The translations under genes were made by a program, and so were the position numbers. A stretch of DNA of 20,086 nucleotides from Pseudomonadota bacterium (GTDB lineage: Bacteria; Pseudomonadota; Alphaproteobacteria; Caulobacterales; Caulobacteraceae): the NCBI GenBank assembly GCA_023445955.1, contig JAEXJH010000456.1, positions 1 through 20,086 of the forward strand. Direction: 5' to 3'. The notes under the pieces are model-generated. The model searched no databases and was not told the DNA's origin. It worked only from the letters and a program-made list of their open reading frames with translations. Shown piece by piece: positions 7,045 through 13,342 of the stretch (the stretch's first letter is position 1; the number at the start of each line of letters is the position of its first letter).

Positions 7045-8616
7045 TTACGAGTGCGGCGCGGCGGTGCGCGGCGAGTTCGACAGCGGCGAGTTCAGGTAGG
7101 GGAAGGCGTTCTGGAGCTCGGCGGCCGAGATCGGCGCGCCATCGGTCAGCGGCGCATTGCCCACCGGAGCGTCAGCTGGCTTGCACAGTCCAAGGTCGGT
7201 CTGCACGCCGTTGATCGGCACCGGATAGCAGAGGCGGCCCATGGCGACGCGCAGGGTGATGTCGACGGTGTCGTCGCCCGGACGGCGGCCGTTGGGGTAG
7301 CCGGCCAGATCGTCGGCGGCGACGCCGAGGGTCTTTTGCGTGTCGCGCGGGGTCGGATTGATCGCGGTGTTCAGGCGCATCATTTCCGAGGGCGTGACCG
7401 TCTTCTGCTGGTTCAGCGTCTTGATGCCCGTCAGGAAGGCGGCGACCAGATCGTTCCGCGGCAGGTTGGACGGCGCGATGTTGGCGAAGTTCGTGCCCAG
7501 CGTCGCATTGACCGGCGCACGGAACAGCAGGTCAACGATCGCCGGGAAGGTCGGGTTGGTCACGTAGTCCGCCAGGGCCGAATCGGCCGTCGGCTTCACG
7601 GCGTTGAAGGTGTCCTTGTCCGGCAGGCCGATCACCAGCTCATTGACCAGCGGCGCCGACAGGCGCGAGACCTGGGTATAGGCGCCGCCTTGCTGGGCGT
7701 TGGCGTTGTAGGCGGCCTTCGGGTTCAGGATGCGGGCCTGCGGCAGGCTGGCGGTCTGCCAGGCGCCGATGACGCCGTTACCCGTACCGGTGAGGCAAGT
7801 GATCGGCACTTCCAGGGCGATGGAGGTGACATTCTTCTTGCCGACCAAGTCATCGTTGGCGCGGCTCTGGGTGATGCCGCCCGGGAACGAGGCGCCGTCG
7901 ATCGGCACGTAGTTGATCAGGTCGAAGGTCGGGCCGAGATTGACGGCGAACGCCTCGGCGCGCTGGCCGACGAAGACCCGGCCCGCCGTGGCGCAGCCCG
8001 GCAGAGTGACCGAATAGATGAATTGGCCGGCATAGGCCGGATAGTCGGGGATGCTCTTCTGGCCGGCGTTGTCGAACGGTTTGCGGAAGGTCGTCGCACC
8101 GCCTGAGGCGTTCGTCACGTTGGCGCGCGTGCCGCTGCGGCGATCACCGGTGATCTGGGTGACCGTGTATTCCTCGATCTCGCCCAGATCGGTGTCATCG
8201 ACGCTCGTGACCTGGCCAGTCTGACGGACCGCGACCGGCAGGGTCTTGCCGCCGATGTTCAGGGTCGTGCCCTTGCCGCCGCGCAGCGTGTTGGTGAACT
8301 TGAACTGATAGGTCAGGTCTTCCTTGGCGTCGCCATCGCTGTCGATGCTGATCTCGTAAACCGCGTCAGGATCCATCGTGTAGTAGTTCGGACCGCTGCC
8401 GGGGTCTTCGCCAGGCTGATAGTTGGCGATGAAGGTGACGAAGCCAGAGCGACCCGGCTCATAGCTGCGGAACATGTAGAAATCGGTGCCGTCGACCTTG
8501 GGCGACTTGGTGATCCCTGGCGCTTCACGGTGGCTGGAGGCCTGCGCCTGCCCAGCGCCGAAGGACACCGCCATGATCAACGCCATGGCGGTCCCGCCAA
8601 ACTTGCCTCTGCTCAT
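7045..8616 (-). CDS. DUF4331 family secreted protein
   Basis: A 523-residue protein with a Sec signal peptide (1-26, ending AQA) followed at once by SSHREAPGITKSPKVDGTDFYMFRSYEPG, the diagnostic opening of DUF4331. Internal family-like stretches include DPDAVYEISIDSDGDAKEDLTYQFKF (about 83-108) and NGRRPGDDTVDITLRVAMG near the C-terminus; four cysteines lie in the second half. The family has no established biochemical role that I know of; it is predicted periplasmic or secreted. A GGGAGG ribosome binding site lies 6 nt before the ATG, and a TGATCC-N16-CGTA promoter-like site lies about 65-95 nt upstream. It heads a run of co-directional genes that continues through the lipoprotein into virB1. 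Confidence 0.9.
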   Translation of the reverse strand: MSRGKFGGTAMALIMAVSFGAGQAQASSHREAPGITKSPKVDGTDFYMFRSYEPGRSGFVTFIANYQPGEDPGSGPNYYTMDPDAVYEISIDSDGDAKEDLTYQFKFTNTLRGGKGTTLNIGGKTLPVAVRQTGQVTSVDDTDLGEIEEYTVTQITGDRRSGTRANVTNASGGATTFRKPFDNAGQKSIPDYPAYAGQFIYSVTLPGCATAGRVFVGQRAEAFAVNLGPTFDLINYVPIDGASFPGGITQSRANDDLVGKKNVTSIALEVPITCLTGTGNGVIGAWQTASLPQARILNPKAAYNANAQQGGAYTQVSRLSAPLVNELVIGLPDKDTFNAVKPTADSALADYVTNPTFPAIVDLLFRAPVNATLGTNFANIAPSNLPRNDLVAAFLTGIKTLNQQKTVTPSEMMRLNTAINPTPRDTQKTLGVAADDLAGYPNGRRPGDDTVDITLRVAMGRLCYPVPINGVQTDLGLCKPADAPVGNAPLTDGAPISAAELQNAFPYLNSPLSNSPRTAAPHS

Positions 8617-8683
8617 TCCCAGCCTCCCGCGCCGAAATTCGACTGCGTCGGCGCCGACATCGGCGTCCTGACACGAAGGCTTC

Positions 8684-8709
8684 TACGAACGGTGTTCGGC
8701 GTTGGATCA
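8684..8709 (-). promoter_or_regulatory. Predicted ECF11-type promoter of the DUF4331 gene
   Basis: On the minus strand TGATCC (8709-8704), 16 nt, then CGTA (8687-8684). This is the same layout and spacing as two sites ahead of the divergent TonB-dependent receptor gene, and the TGATC element is the -35 known for RpoE/ChrR-type sigma factors. Transcription would start near 8677, giving a leader of about 60 nt. Confidence 0.65.
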
Positions 8710-8784
8710 CCGGCAAGGCGCCAAAATGACGCATCATCGCCAAATATGTGGCGGCCGAGATTTTCCGGCGATCCAGCGCTGGCT

Positions 8785-9435
8785 TTAGGACGAGGTCAGC
8801 AGGCTGTCCCAGACCCACTCGCCCGAGCCGATGGCGATGACGATAGTGTCCTCGCCGCTGCGCAGGGTCATCAGTTCAGGACCGCGGACCAGCGCGCGCC
8901 GACAGGCGTCGGGCGTCTGGCGCAGGCCGCTGATGACGGCCTGCGAGATCGTCGACACCTCCGATCCCGTCGCGGAACCGGCCTGGACCCAGGTTCGGTC
9001 CCAGAGCATGAGCGCGTTCGAGATCGACAACGATGTCCGGGGCATGCGCGACAAGGCGGCCTGCACAGACGGGTCTGCCTGCAAGGCTTGTTGCAGCCAC
9101 TGCGACACCTGGCAGGTCTGGCCGCCGCCCGCGGCGGCGGCGGCGACCGATTGGGCCACAGGATCGGTCGATGGGTCCCGGAGGGTTTCCGGAGGAGCCG
9201 GCTCGGGCTGTAGGAGCGACGGGGAGGGCGGTGGCGGAGGCTTGGCTGGCCGCGCGTCCTTGGCGGATGGCGCCGCCGCCTTCACAGCCGGTCCGTCGAT
9301 CAGAGAAATATAGGTGACGGGCGGTTCCGTCAGGATCCGGATCGGCGCGCGGGCATAGATGAAAATGGCGAACAGCGCGGCGTGAAACAGCAGGCTAGCC
9401 ATCCCCCCCATCGCAAGTCGTCGCCATCGTTTCAT
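8785..9435 (-). CDS. TonB-like protein with unfamiliar C-terminal domain
   Basis: A 216-residue protein built like a TonB energy transducer at its N-terminus: basic cytoplasmic end (MKRWRR), a single membrane segment (about 8-28) containing a His as in TonB (SLLFHAALF), then a proline-rich periplasmic spacer (about 62-90). The C-terminal 110 residues do not show the TonB C-terminal motif; instead they start with a Cys (Cys108) and contain WLQQALQADPSVQAAL, SNALMLWDRTWV, a second Cys (Cys178) and end IAIGSGEWVWDSLL. I do not recognise this domain by name. Divergent from, and 284 nt away from, a TonB-dependent receptor gene, so the pair may work together in outer-membrane uptake; this is inference from context. 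Confidence 0.75.
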   Translation of the reverse strand: MKRWRRLAMGGMASLLFHAALFAIFIYARAPIRILTEPPVTYISLIDGPAVKAAAPSAKDARPAKPPPPPSPSLLQPEPAPPETLRDPSTDPVAQSVAAAAAGGGQTCQVSQWLQQALQADPSVQAALSRMPRTSLSISNALMLWDRTWVQAGSATGSEVSTISQAVISGLRQTPDACRRALVRGPELMTLRSGEDTIVIAIGSGEWVWDSLLTSS

Positions 9436-9450
9436 GCCGGGACCTAATCA

Positions 9451-9460
9451 TTTCATGAAA
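9451..9460. repeat. Perfect 10-bp palindrome, possible operator
   Basis: TTTCATGAAA lies 15 nt upstream of the ATG of the TonB-like gene and 15 nt upstream of the distal receptor promoter. No regulator is identified. Short palindromes of this size can occur by chance. Confidence 0.3.
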
Positions 9461-9475
9461 ATCCAGGGAAGCCGG

Positions 9476-9501
9476 TGATCTGAAAACTTCGCGGCTCCGT
9501 A
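9476..9501 (+). promoter_or_regulatory. Distal predicted ECF11-type promoter of the TonB-dependent receptor
   Basis: TGATCT (9476-9481), 16 nt, CGTA (9498-9501) on the plus strand. It matches the DUF4331 site and the proximal receptor site except for the last base of the -35. The leader from this promoter would be about 210 nt and would include the inverted repeat at 9523-9538. Confidence 0.5.
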
Positions 9502-9522
9502 TTCGTTTTCTGTCGAGAAAAA

Positions 9523-9538
9523 CGCGAATTTATTCGCG
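9523..9538. repeat. Inverted repeat in receptor leader, possible operator or hairpin
   Basis: CGCGAAT-TT-ATTCGCG, a perfect 7-bp inverted repeat. An overlapping alternative pairing exists: AAACGCG at 9520-9526 with CGCGTTT at 9537-9543. It sits between the two receptor promoters, about 22 nt after the distal -10 element. Confidence 0.45.
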
Positions 9539-9635
9539 CGTTTCAACGCGCCGATTGCATTGAGCATTTCGGGTCAATTTCTGACTCTGAACTTGGGTGG
9601 AGCGGCGCTCCGATCGACTTCGACGTTCGGGCCAG

Positions 9636-9661
9636 TGATCCGCCGGGCGCGCTCAGCCGTA
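9636..9661 (+). promoter_or_regulatory. Proximal predicted ECF11-type promoter of the TonB-dependent receptor
   Basis: TGATCC (9636-9641), 16 nt, CGTA (9658-9661). Same elements and exact spacing as the DUF4331 promoter on the other strand. Transcription would start near 9668, leaving a leader of about 50 nt before ATG 9720. This placement argues against the TTG at 9669 as the translation start. Confidence 0.65.
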
Positions 9662-9719
9662 GTGGAGGTTGCAGAAGAAGGACGGGCGTCGGCCTCGTCT
9701 CGGGGCTATGCGGGGGACG

Positions 9720-11768
9720 ATGAGCCGAAAGAAGTGGGCGAGCCTAATCGCCGGCCTGGCGATAGCCGTCCCTGCAAGCGCCTCGACTCTCGAGCGGATG
9801 GACGGCGATGCGCCGGTCGCCACGGCATTGGCCGACGCCGAGGTCGCTCCGCTCTATGTCTGGGGCAAGCGCGAAGGCCTGATCGGCAAGGCCAACTCGG
9901 CCAGCGAGGGCGAGGTGTCCTTCGCCGCCTATACCGACCGTCCCATGCTGCGGCCCGGCGAACTGGCCGAAGTCATTCCGGGCCTGGCCGTGACCCAGCA
10001 CTCCGGGACGGGCAAGGCCAACCAGTACTTCCTGCGCGGCTTCAACCTGGATCACGGCACCGACTTCTCGGTGAGCTTCGACGGCGTGCCGCTGAACCTT
10101 CGGACCCACGCCCACGGCCAAGGCTACCTGGACCTGAACGGGATCACGCCGGAATTCGTCGAGACCATCGACTATCGCAAGGGCCCCTATTCGGCGCAGA
10201 TCGGCGACTTCTCCGCCGCTGGGTCGGCGAACTTCCGCGCCTTCGCGACGCTGCCGGACAACTTCCTCGAAGCGCAGGGCGGCGAGCACGGTTTCGGCCG
10301 GCTGGTCGGCGGGCTGAATCTCCCCGAGGAGATGGGCATGATCGGCGTCGATCTGCAGGCCGGCGACGGCCCCTGGGTCAATGACGAGCGCCTGCGCCGC
10401 GCCAATGTCCTGGCCAGGGTGGGGAAGGGCGCCTGGTCGATCAGCGCCCTGGCTTATGGCTCCCGCTGGCGTTCGACGGACCAGGTCCCCCAGCGTGCCA
10501 TCGCGGCGGGTGCGATCTCGCGCCTGGGAACGATCGACGATACGGACGGCGGCAAGACCAGCCGCTTCATCCTGGCCGCCCATTGGCGCCCAGACGCCGA
10601 CACCCAGGCCATGGTTTATGCCCAGAAGTACCGGGTGAACCTGTGGTCGAACTTCACCTACTTCCTCGACGACCCGATCCATGGCGACCAGTTCGAGCAG
10701 GCCGAGGACCGCTGGGTCCTGGGCGGCTCGGCCTCGCGGGCGTGGACGCTGAGCGACGCTTGGACGGTCAAGGTCGGCGCCGAAACCCGCTACGATCGCA
10801 TCGGCAAGATCGGGCTCTACCGCACCCAGGCCCGACGGCGCCTCTCCACCGATCGCGAGGATCGTGTCGACGAGCTTTCCGGCGGTGTGTGGAGCGAGGC
10901 GACCTGGTCGTCGGGGCCAGTGCGCGCGACCTTCGGTCTCCGCGCCGACGCGATCGGCGTGGATGTCCAGTCCGATACACCGGCCAATTCGGGAGCGCGA
11001 ACCCAAGGCTTCGTCAGTCCCAAGCTGGCCCTGGCCTATCGGATCTCGCCGACGCTTGAGCTCTATGCCGACGCCGGGCGGGGTTACCATTCCAACGACG
11101 CGCGGGGAGCCGTCGCCACCGTGGCGCCCGTCACACTGGACCCGATCGATCCGGTGTCCCTGTTCGCGGCCGCCACCGGCGGCGAGATCGGCGCGCGCTA
11201 TGAACGCGGTGGGCTGAACGCCAGCCTCGCGGTCTGGACGCTGAACCTGAAGTCCGAGCTGGTCTACTCAGGCGACGGCGGTGACACCGAGGCCACCGAT
11301 GGGACCCGGCGTCTCGGCGTCGAGGCGCTGATGAACTGGGTCGTACGCCCGGGGCTCAATCTCGATATCAGCGGGGCGTTGACGCGTGCGCGCTACAGGA
11401 ACGCCGCGGGCGGCGCCGATCGGATCCCCAACGCGCTCGACTATGTGCTGACCGCCGGCGCCACGGTTGCGCTGACCGCCGCTAGCAGCGTCCAGGTCAC
11501 GGTCCGAAGGCTGGGACCCGCCGCGCTCATCGAGGACAACAGCGCCCGATCAAAGCCGGCCGCTGTGGCCAACCTGTCCTACGGCTATCGCTTTTCGCGC
11601 GCCAAGCTTTCCCTGGAGGTGCTCAACGTCTTTGACAGCGGCGACAACGACATCACCTATTTCTACGCGTCGCGCCTACCCGGCGAGCCTGCCGAGGGCG
11701 TCGACGACTATCACCTGCATCCGATGGAGCCGCGCCAGGTGCGCGCGTCGGTGCGCTATGCCTTCTAG
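9720..11768 (+). CDS. TonB-dependent outer-membrane receptor (ECF-linked)
   Basis: A 682-residue outer-membrane receptor for high-affinity, TonB-powered import; the substrate cannot be told from the sequence. From ATG 9720 it has a signal peptide (MSRKKW then AGLAIAVPASAS, about 1-22). The plug domain covers about 70-185, with PGLAVTQHSGTGKANQYFLRGFNLDHGTDF and DGVPLN; the beta-barrel fills the rest and ends VRASVRYAF with the terminal Phe needed for barrel insertion. A classical TonB box is not obvious; APLYVWG near residue 44 is the nearest candidate. An in-frame ATG at 9708 and a TTG at 9669 are alternative starts. Its stop shares the palindrome CTAG with the stop of the convergent chrR gene. 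Confidence 0.93.
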   Translation: MSRKKWASLIAGLAIAVPASASTLERMDGDAPVATALADAEVAPLYVWGKREGLIGKANSASEGEVSFAAYTDRPMLRPGELAEVIPGLAVTQHSGTGKANQYFLRGFNLDHGTDFSVSFDGVPLNLRTHAHGQGYLDLNGITPEFVETIDYRKGPYSAQIGDFSAAGSANFRAFATLPDNFLEAQGGEHGFGRLVGGLNLPEEMGMIGVDLQAGDGPWVNDERLRRANVLARVGKGAWSISALAYGSRWRSTDQVPQRAIAAGAISRLGTIDDTDGGKTSRFILAAHWRPDADTQAMVYAQKYRVNLWSNFTYFLDDPIHGDQFEQAEDRWVLGGSASRAWTLSDAWTVKVGAETRYDRIGKIGLYRTQARRRLSTDREDRVDELSGGVWSEATWSSGPVRATFGLRADAIGVDVQSDTPANSGARTQGFVSPKLALAYRISPTLELYADAGRGYHSNDARGAVATVAPVTLDPIDPVSLFAAATGGEIGARYERGGLNASLAVWTLNLKSELVYSGDGGDTEATDGTRRLGVEALMNWVVRPGLNLDISGALTRARYRNAAGGADRIPNALDYVLTAGATVALTAASSVQVTVRRLGPAALIEDNSARSKPAAVANLSYGYRFSRAKLSLEVLNVFDSGDNDITYFYASRLPGEPAEGVDDYHLHPMEPRQVRASVRYAF

Positions 11769-12406
11769 ATCCCAAGCAAGGGGCGGATCATCCGCGACCA
11801 GCCATGCCATTGGACGCGGCCCTGCATGGCGATCAGGCAAGCGCACGGCCCATCGGCGGACACGCGCAGCTCATGCTCTGAATGCGCGACGCTCTCGGCG
11901 AAATCGCCGGCGCTATAGAGTTCGCCATCCATGAAGCTGCCGGACAGGACGGCGATCAGTTCCCCGCCGCGGTGTCCGTGCGTGGGGACCACCGATCGAG
12001 CCGGCGCCCGCAGCAGAAAAGTCCGCCACCCATCGTGAACCGCTGCGTTGACGGGCGCGGCCCACAGGCCCGGCGCCAGCCACCTGCGTGGACCAAGGCC
12101 GGCCCGCGCGGCTCCGAGGGGAATTTCCACGTCTCCGATGATAGTTTTCGAGATGATTGGCGCATCGGGGCTGGGGCCGTCCAGGCGTGCCATGACCCGC
12201 TCCAGCCCGTCGGGCTCCATTTCGCTCGGCGGCAGGGTCGCGAGCATGCGGCCTTCAGCTTCCTCGATTTTGGAAACGAGCGCTCGGCACGCCTGACAAG
12301 TCTCCAGGTGCGCCGCGACCACGATCGCCGCGGCCAGCGGCAATTCACCCGTGGCGTAGTTGGCGAGGCGTTCGGGGGAAACGTGATGCGAAGTACGCAA
12401 ACTCAA
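11765..12406 (-). CDS. chrR: ChrR-type zinc/cupin anti-sigma factor
   Basis: ChrR proteins hold an ECF sigma factor inactive in the cytoplasm and release it in response to singlet oxygen or related stress. The 213 residues comprise an N-terminal zinc anti-sigma domain with H8-x24-H33-x3-C37-x2-C40 and a C-terminal cupin with PTHGHRGGE (His143, His145, Glu149) and His175/His178, plus Cys188 and Cys190. These spacings agree with what I recall for the Rhodobacter sphaeroides protein, so both metal sites look intact. Translation starts at a TTG (12406-12404) overlapping the sigma-factor stop as TTGA, implying coupled and perhaps reduced translation. The stop codon lies in CTAG shared with the convergent receptor gene. 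Confidence 0.92.
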   Translation of the reverse strand: MSLRTSHHVSPERLANYATGELPLAAAIVVAAHLETCQACRALVSKIEEAEGRMLATLPPSEMEPDGLERVMARLDGPSPDAPIISKTIIGDVEIPLGAARAGLGPRRWLAPGLWAAPVNAAVHDGWRTFLLRAPARSVVPTHGHRGGELIAVLSGSFMDGELYSAGDFAESVAHSEHELRVSADGPCACLIAMQGRVQWHGWSRMIRPLLGI

Positions 12407-12963
12407 TCATCCAGGAGCGACCGAAGATAAGCAGCCGCAAGCCTGATACGCGATTTCACAGTTCCTAGGGGTAAGCCAAGATGGTGAGCGATCTGTGGAT
12501 GCGTTTTTTCTTCGAAGAATGACAATCGAAGCACACTGGATTGCTCCGCAGGAAGCGCGCCCATCGCAGCGCGCAAACGGTTTTCGCCCTGCTTGGCGTG
12601 AAGCTCTTGCTCGGGCGTGTTGGGCTGGTCGGCGTCATTGGCCATGTGCCGGTCATCGGGGTGGTATTCCCGCCGGAGGAAATCAACGCGCAGGTTCCGA
12701 GCGATGGTGTAGATCCATGCCGACGCCGTCGCCCGAGATGGGTCGAACTGATCCGCCTTGCGCCAGATGTTGAGGAAGGTCTCCTGTGTGAGTTCTTCCG
12801 CGATCGCGCTGCTCATACCTTGGCGGATCAGATAGGTTTTAATCTTGGGCGCGAAACATCGGTATAGCGCAGCGAAGCTTCCGCGATCGCGGTGTTCTGC
12901 GATCGCGGCGATCCAGGCTTCGGGTGACGCGGCTAGCGGCAAATGGAGTACGACCTCGCTCAT
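12403..12963 (-). CDS. rpoE: ECF sigma factor, RpoE/ECF11 type partnered with ChrR
   Basis: A 186-residue extracytoplasmic-function sigma factor directing RNA polymerase to stress promoters. Region 2 spans about 30-98 (FAALYRCFAPKIKTYL, ELTQETFLNIWRKADQFDP, AWIYTIARNLRVDFLRR). Region 4 spans about 132-184, with GALPAEQSSVLRLSFFEEKTHPQIA and the helix-turn-helix GLPLGTVKSRIRLA. The next gene is its ChrR anti-sigma factor, overlapping by 4 nt, which places it in the ECF11 class rather than among sigma factors with membrane anti-sigma factors. ATG 12963 is preferred to the adjacent TTG at 12966. No clear TGATCC-N16-CGTA site precedes it, so strict autoregulation is uncertain. Confidence 0.93.
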   Translation of the reverse strand: MSEVVLHLPLAASPEAWIAAIAEHRDRGSFAALYRCFAPKIKTYLIRQGMSSAIAEELTQETFLNIWRKADQFDPSRATASAWIYTIARNLRVDFLRREYHPDDRHMANDADQPNTPEQELHAKQGENRLRAAMGALPAEQSSVLRLSFFEEKTHPQIAHHLGLPLGTVKSRIRLAAAYLRSLLDD

Positions 12964-13342
12964 CAACCGTACGACCTCACGGGAGGAAGTCCTTTGGTGG
13001 CGGGTCGAATTGCAGCTGCGTCCAACCCCATGCGGGCAGGTACGTGCGAGGCCGCGCGGTCGGATGCAGCGACAAGGCGATTGTGCGCTATTGCGGAAAG
13101 CATGATGCGAGGGCCCCGGTCGGGTACTTCAACGCGGTTTGGGCCGTTTTGTTGCCGTAATTGGGCTTCAGCCGACAAGTGTAGGTTCAGGGCGCCGTGA
13201 AGGTAAGGTGCTGGCCGGGTCGCTCGTGTCGGTTACTCTTAGATCCGTAGACTTGGCAGATGATGCTCATCGAGCAGGTTGTCGTCTAAGATATATTATC
13301 GGAAGAGATTGAATATCCGGTGACGCGGTCACGGTGTCGGCA
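12964..13342. other. Intergenic region between ECF sigma gene and phosphonate operon
   Basis: About 380 bases with no convincing coding frame or RNA gene. It should hold the promoter of the sigma-factor operon and the end of the phosphonate operon. A degenerate promoter-like site (TGCATCC at 13068-13062, 17 nt, CGTA at 13044-13041, minus strand) and a weak hairpin near 13317-13334 are the only signals I see. Bases 13268-13316 are noticeably AT-rich for this genome. Confidence 0.5.
13317..13334 (-). terminator. Weak terminator-like hairpin after the DUF5690 gene
   Basis: GTGAC-GCG-GTCAC forms a 5-bp stem (13320-13332), extendable by two G-C pairs if one G is bulged. It lies about 9 nt beyond the stop of the last gene of the phosphonate operon and is followed, in the direction of transcription, by an AT-rich stretch without a clean U-run. 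Confidence 0.3.

Noticed and set aside
9669..9719. TTG at 9669 as start of the first receptor
   Set aside because: It would sit at the predicted transcription start of the proximal promoter, and it adds a basic 17-residue extension ahead of a complete signal peptide.
9560..10384. A plus-strand frame beginning upstream of the first receptor gene
   Set aside because: It runs through both the proximal promoter and the receptor in another frame, and its translation is Arg-rich without a domain.
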